From assembly GCA_947474415.1 (NCBI GenBank), contig CANJKD010000088.1, forward strand, positions 1-7,832: DNA of 7,832 nucleotides. The letters run 5' to 3'. Source of the DNA: Burkholderiales bacterium (GTDB taxonomy: Bacteria > Pseudomonadota > Gammaproteobacteria > Burkholderiales > Burkholderiaceae_C). Numbering within the stretch: the first letter of the stretch is position 1; each line of letters opens with the position of its first letter. The notes below the pieces were generated by a model. It had not been told where the DNA came from. It did no database searches and saw only the letters and a program-made list of their open reading frames with translations. Position numbers and translations under genes: made by a program. This document shows, piece after piece, positions 6,364 through 7,832 of the stretch.

Positions 6364-7427
6364 GCCTGTTGCTCCTCGGCGAGCGCCGCAGGCTTGGCGT
6401 CGGGCCTGCGCGCGGGACGCGGCCGGCGCAGCCCCACGCGCTCGAGCAGCAAGCCGATGCCGGGCACCAGCCCTTTCGGCACCAGCAGCACAAAGAGCAC
6501 CAGGATCGCGCCCAACACGAGGTTGGAGTTGAAGGTCTGCTGCGTGCCGATCTGGGTCGTCAACCACTGGATGAGCACGCAGCCGACCACGGGACCCATG
6601 AGCGTGCCGAGGCCGCCAACGATGACCCAGATGATGATCTGTGCCGACTGCGCGAGTCCGAAGATGGTCGGGCTGGTGAACGAACCCCAGTTGGCAAAAA
6701 GGCAACCCGCCAGCCCGGCGATCGCGCCACCGATCGTGAACACGAAGAGTTTGTAGGCGCGCGGGTCATAACCGAGCAGCTGCGCGCGTTGTTCGTTCTC
6801 CTTGATCGCGACGATCACATGCCCGACGCGCGACGAGATCAGCACACGCAGCCCCGCGTACACCACGATCAGCAAGCCCAGCGACAGGTTGAACATGCCA
6901 CGCGGTGTGATCGTATCGTCGACATTGCCCGGCCAGTTGAGCGGCGGAATCGCCGGGATGCCGTTGAACCCGCCGAGTGGCGCGTTACCGATCTTCCACT
7001 CCGGCCCTGCGGTGGAGTTGACGAGGTTGAAGAGGATGAGCGTCACAGTGAGCGTGATGACGCCCATGTAGACATCGGAGAGGCGGCCATAGAAGATCAC
7101 GTAGCCGAGCAGCGCCGCGAACAGCGCCGGCACGACGATCGACAGGAGGAACGGCACGCTGCTGTCGCCGATGTTGACGACCGAGATCGCATAGGTGTAG
7201 GCGCCGAGCCCGAAGAACGCGGCCTGCCCGAAGCAGAGGATGCCGCCGAAGCCCCAGATGAAGCCCAGGCTCACCGCCAGCATCGACATCACGAGGTAGA
7301 TCGTGACCTGGATCAGCGTGAAGTCGTCGATCACGCTCGGCAGGAAAAGCAACAACAACACACCGACCGCGATGCACAGCGCGGCACTTTTCCAGGAGGC
7401 TGCGAAACGCGCGATCGAGCCGCTCAC
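6360..7427 (-). CDS. livM: ABC transporter permease, LivM/UrtC type
   Basis: This 355-residue integral membrane protein is one of two permeases forming the channel of the importer. Hydrophobic segments are seen at about residues 14-33, 36-58, 60-85, 92-113, 120-138, 178-197, 230-250, 258-282 and 305-325. The conserved GILCFGQAAFFGLGAY lies at 62-77. The cytoplasmic coupling loop, AIKENEQRAQLLGYDP, spans 207-222 and would touch an ATPase. A long outside loop, GPEWKIGNAPLGGFNGIPAIPPLNWPG (about 141-167), matches the position of the variable loop in LivM relatives. The C-terminal tail from about 337 is rich in Arg, Pro and Ala. The start is GTG at 7427, overlapping the preceding stop as GTGA, with AAGGGG five bases upstream. 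Substrate cannot be read from the permease; the neighbouring genes point to amides or urea derivatives. Confidence 0.9.
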   Translation of the reverse strand: MSGSIARFAASWKSAALCIAVGVLLLLFLPSVIDDFTLIQVTIYLVMSMLAVSLGFIWGFGGILCFGQAAFFGLGAYTYAISVVNIGDSSVPFLLSIVVPALFAALLGYVIFYGRLSDVYMGVITLTVTLILFNLVNSTAGPEWKIGNAPLGGFNGIPAIPPLNWPGNVDDTITPRGMFNLSLGLLIVVYAGLRVLISSRVGHVIVAIKENEQRAQLLGYDPRAYKLFVFTIGGAIAGLAGCLFANWGSFTSPTIFGLAQSAQIIIWVIVGGLGTLMGPVVGCVLIQWLTTQIGTQQTFNSNLVLGAILVLFVLLVPKGLVPGIGLLLERVGLRRPRPARRPDAKPAALAEEQQA

Positions 7428-7831
7428 ATCGACCCCTTGAAGAACCTGCCGGTGATACCTTGCGGCAGGAGCCGCAACATCACGATTGCCGCAAGCAGAA
7501 GCGCCACTTCACCAAAGACCGGCGTCGTCAGGAAGGCCGCGATCTGGTTGATGGCACCGAAGAACGCCGACGCACCGACCAACCCCGCGAGAATCGCCGG
7601 GCCGCCGCCGATGACCGTGATGAAGGACTTCGCGATGAAGGCGCCGCCCATCGTCGGCACCACACCGGTGAGCGGCGCGAGCAGGCCGCCCGCGAGCCCC
7701 GAGAGCGCGGCGCCAACGGCGAAGGTGACCATGTAGACGCGGCTCGGGCTGATGCCGAGCGCATCAGCCATCGCCGGGTTCTGCATCGTGCCGCGCGCGA
7801 TCAGGCCAAGTTGCGTCTTGAGCAGCACGGC
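7424..7831 (-). CDS. livH: ABC transporter permease, LivH/UrtB type (5' truncated)
   Basis: Only the C-terminal 135 residues lie in the window; the start is beyond the right edge. The segment LLKTQLGLIARGTMQNPAMADALGISPSRVYMVTFAVGAALSGLAGGLLAP is the coupling loop plus following membrane helix of LivH/UrtB permeases. It continues with further hydrophobic stretches (for example TPVFGEVALLLAAIVMLRLLPQG) and ends RFFKGSM. The motif GIxxxRVYMVTFAVGAALSGLAG is strongly conserved in UrtB-like proteins. It is the first visible gene of the operon and its TGA overlaps the GTG of the next permease by four bases. A periplasmic substrate-binding protein gene and the promoter would be expected further to the right. 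The symbol is a family label. Confidence 0.87.
   Translation of the reverse strand, partial: AVLLKTQLGLIARGTMQNPAMADALGISPSRVYMVTFAVGAALSGLAGGLLAPLTGVVPTMGGAFIAKSFITVIGGGPAILAGLVGASAFFGAINQIAAFLTTPVFGEVALLLAAIVMLRLLPQGITGRFFKGSM
7433..7438 (-). promoter_or_regulatory. Ribosome-binding site for the GTG-started permease
   Basis: AAGGGG on the - strand, five bases upstream of the GTG at 7427 and within the last codons of the preceding permease gene, supports the GTG start of the LivM-type gene. Confidence 0.5.
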
Positions 7832-7832
7832 C

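Noticed and set aside
6364..6705. A longer N-terminus for the first ATPase starting at 6705
   Set aside because: The extension overlaps the permease gene for more than 340 bases and is Arg/Ala/His-rich shadow sequence. The ATG at 6363 in an ATGA overlap gives a normal-length protein.
5602..6756. A 384-codon open frame on the + strand opposite the first ATPase gene
   Set aside because: It mirrors the codon bias of the ATPase gene, has no recognisable domain and no ribosome-binding site, while the - strand frame has all ABC ATPase motifs.
6345..7736. A 463-codon open frame on the + strand opposite both permease genes
   Set aside because: Its translation is low-complexity (rich in Arg, Asp, Glu, His and Gln) with no family resemblance. 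The - strand reading gives clear permease proteins. Long antisense frames are routine in GC-rich DNA.
1148..7832. CRISPR arrays, tRNA genes, insertion-sequence ends or phage genes
   Set aside because: I saw no regularly spaced direct repeats, no cloverleaf-like sequence, no transposase or integrase frame and no terminal inverted repeats flanking a gene.

Overview
The window is GC-rich (roughly 65% by eye) with strong G/C preference at third codon positions. It carries a flavocytochrome c sulfide dehydrogenase gene and a branched-chain-amino-acid-type/urea-type ABC transporter operon. This suits a metabolically versatile Gram-negative proteobacterium, most likely a beta-proteobacterium of the Burkholderiales. 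That placement is inferred from protein style and composition; no rRNA or other lineage marker is present.

Layout. Positions 2-1147 (+ strand) hold a 5'-truncated gene for the FAD subunit of flavocytochrome c sulfide dehydrogenase (FccB/SoxF). The three cysteines expected for FAD attachment and the redox disulfide are all present at the expected spacing. A convergent intergenic region of about 350 bases follows (1148-1498). It contains several short hairpins but no gene I can support. Everything from 1499 to 7832 lies on the - strand and forms one very tightly packed operon that enters from the right edge. In transcription order it encodes: a permease (LivH/UrtB type, 5' end cut off), a second permease (LivM/UrtC type), an ATPase (LivG/UrtD type), a second ATPase (LivF/UrtE type), an acetamidase/formamidase-family protein, a short-chain dehydrogenase/reductase (SDR), a 70-residue AtzG/DUF4089-like protein, and an amidase-signature-family hydrolase (AtzE/GatA type). 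Gaps range from 4-base overlaps to 18 bases, so co-transcription and translational coupling are expected.

How the genes may work together. The ATPases carry sequence hallmarks of the urea/short-chain-amide (Urt/Fmd) branch of the transporter family (for example DEPTEGIQPS and HGQRQW), and the next genes encode two unrelated amide hydrolases. The simplest reading is an operon that imports a small amide- or ureide-like nitrogen compound and breaks it down. The FmdA-type enzyme would hydrolyse a simple amide, the AtzG/AtzE-type pair would hydrolyse a second amide or carboxy-urea-type bond, and the SDR would perform a redox step on an intermediate. No substrate can be named from sequence alone. 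The substrate-binding protein, promoter and any regulator would lie outside the window, to the right.

The combination of Urt-like transporter, FmdA, SDR and AtzG/E-like pair is the most interesting thing here. The small AtzG-like gene, with an apparent TTG start overlapping the SDR stop, is the item most easily missed.
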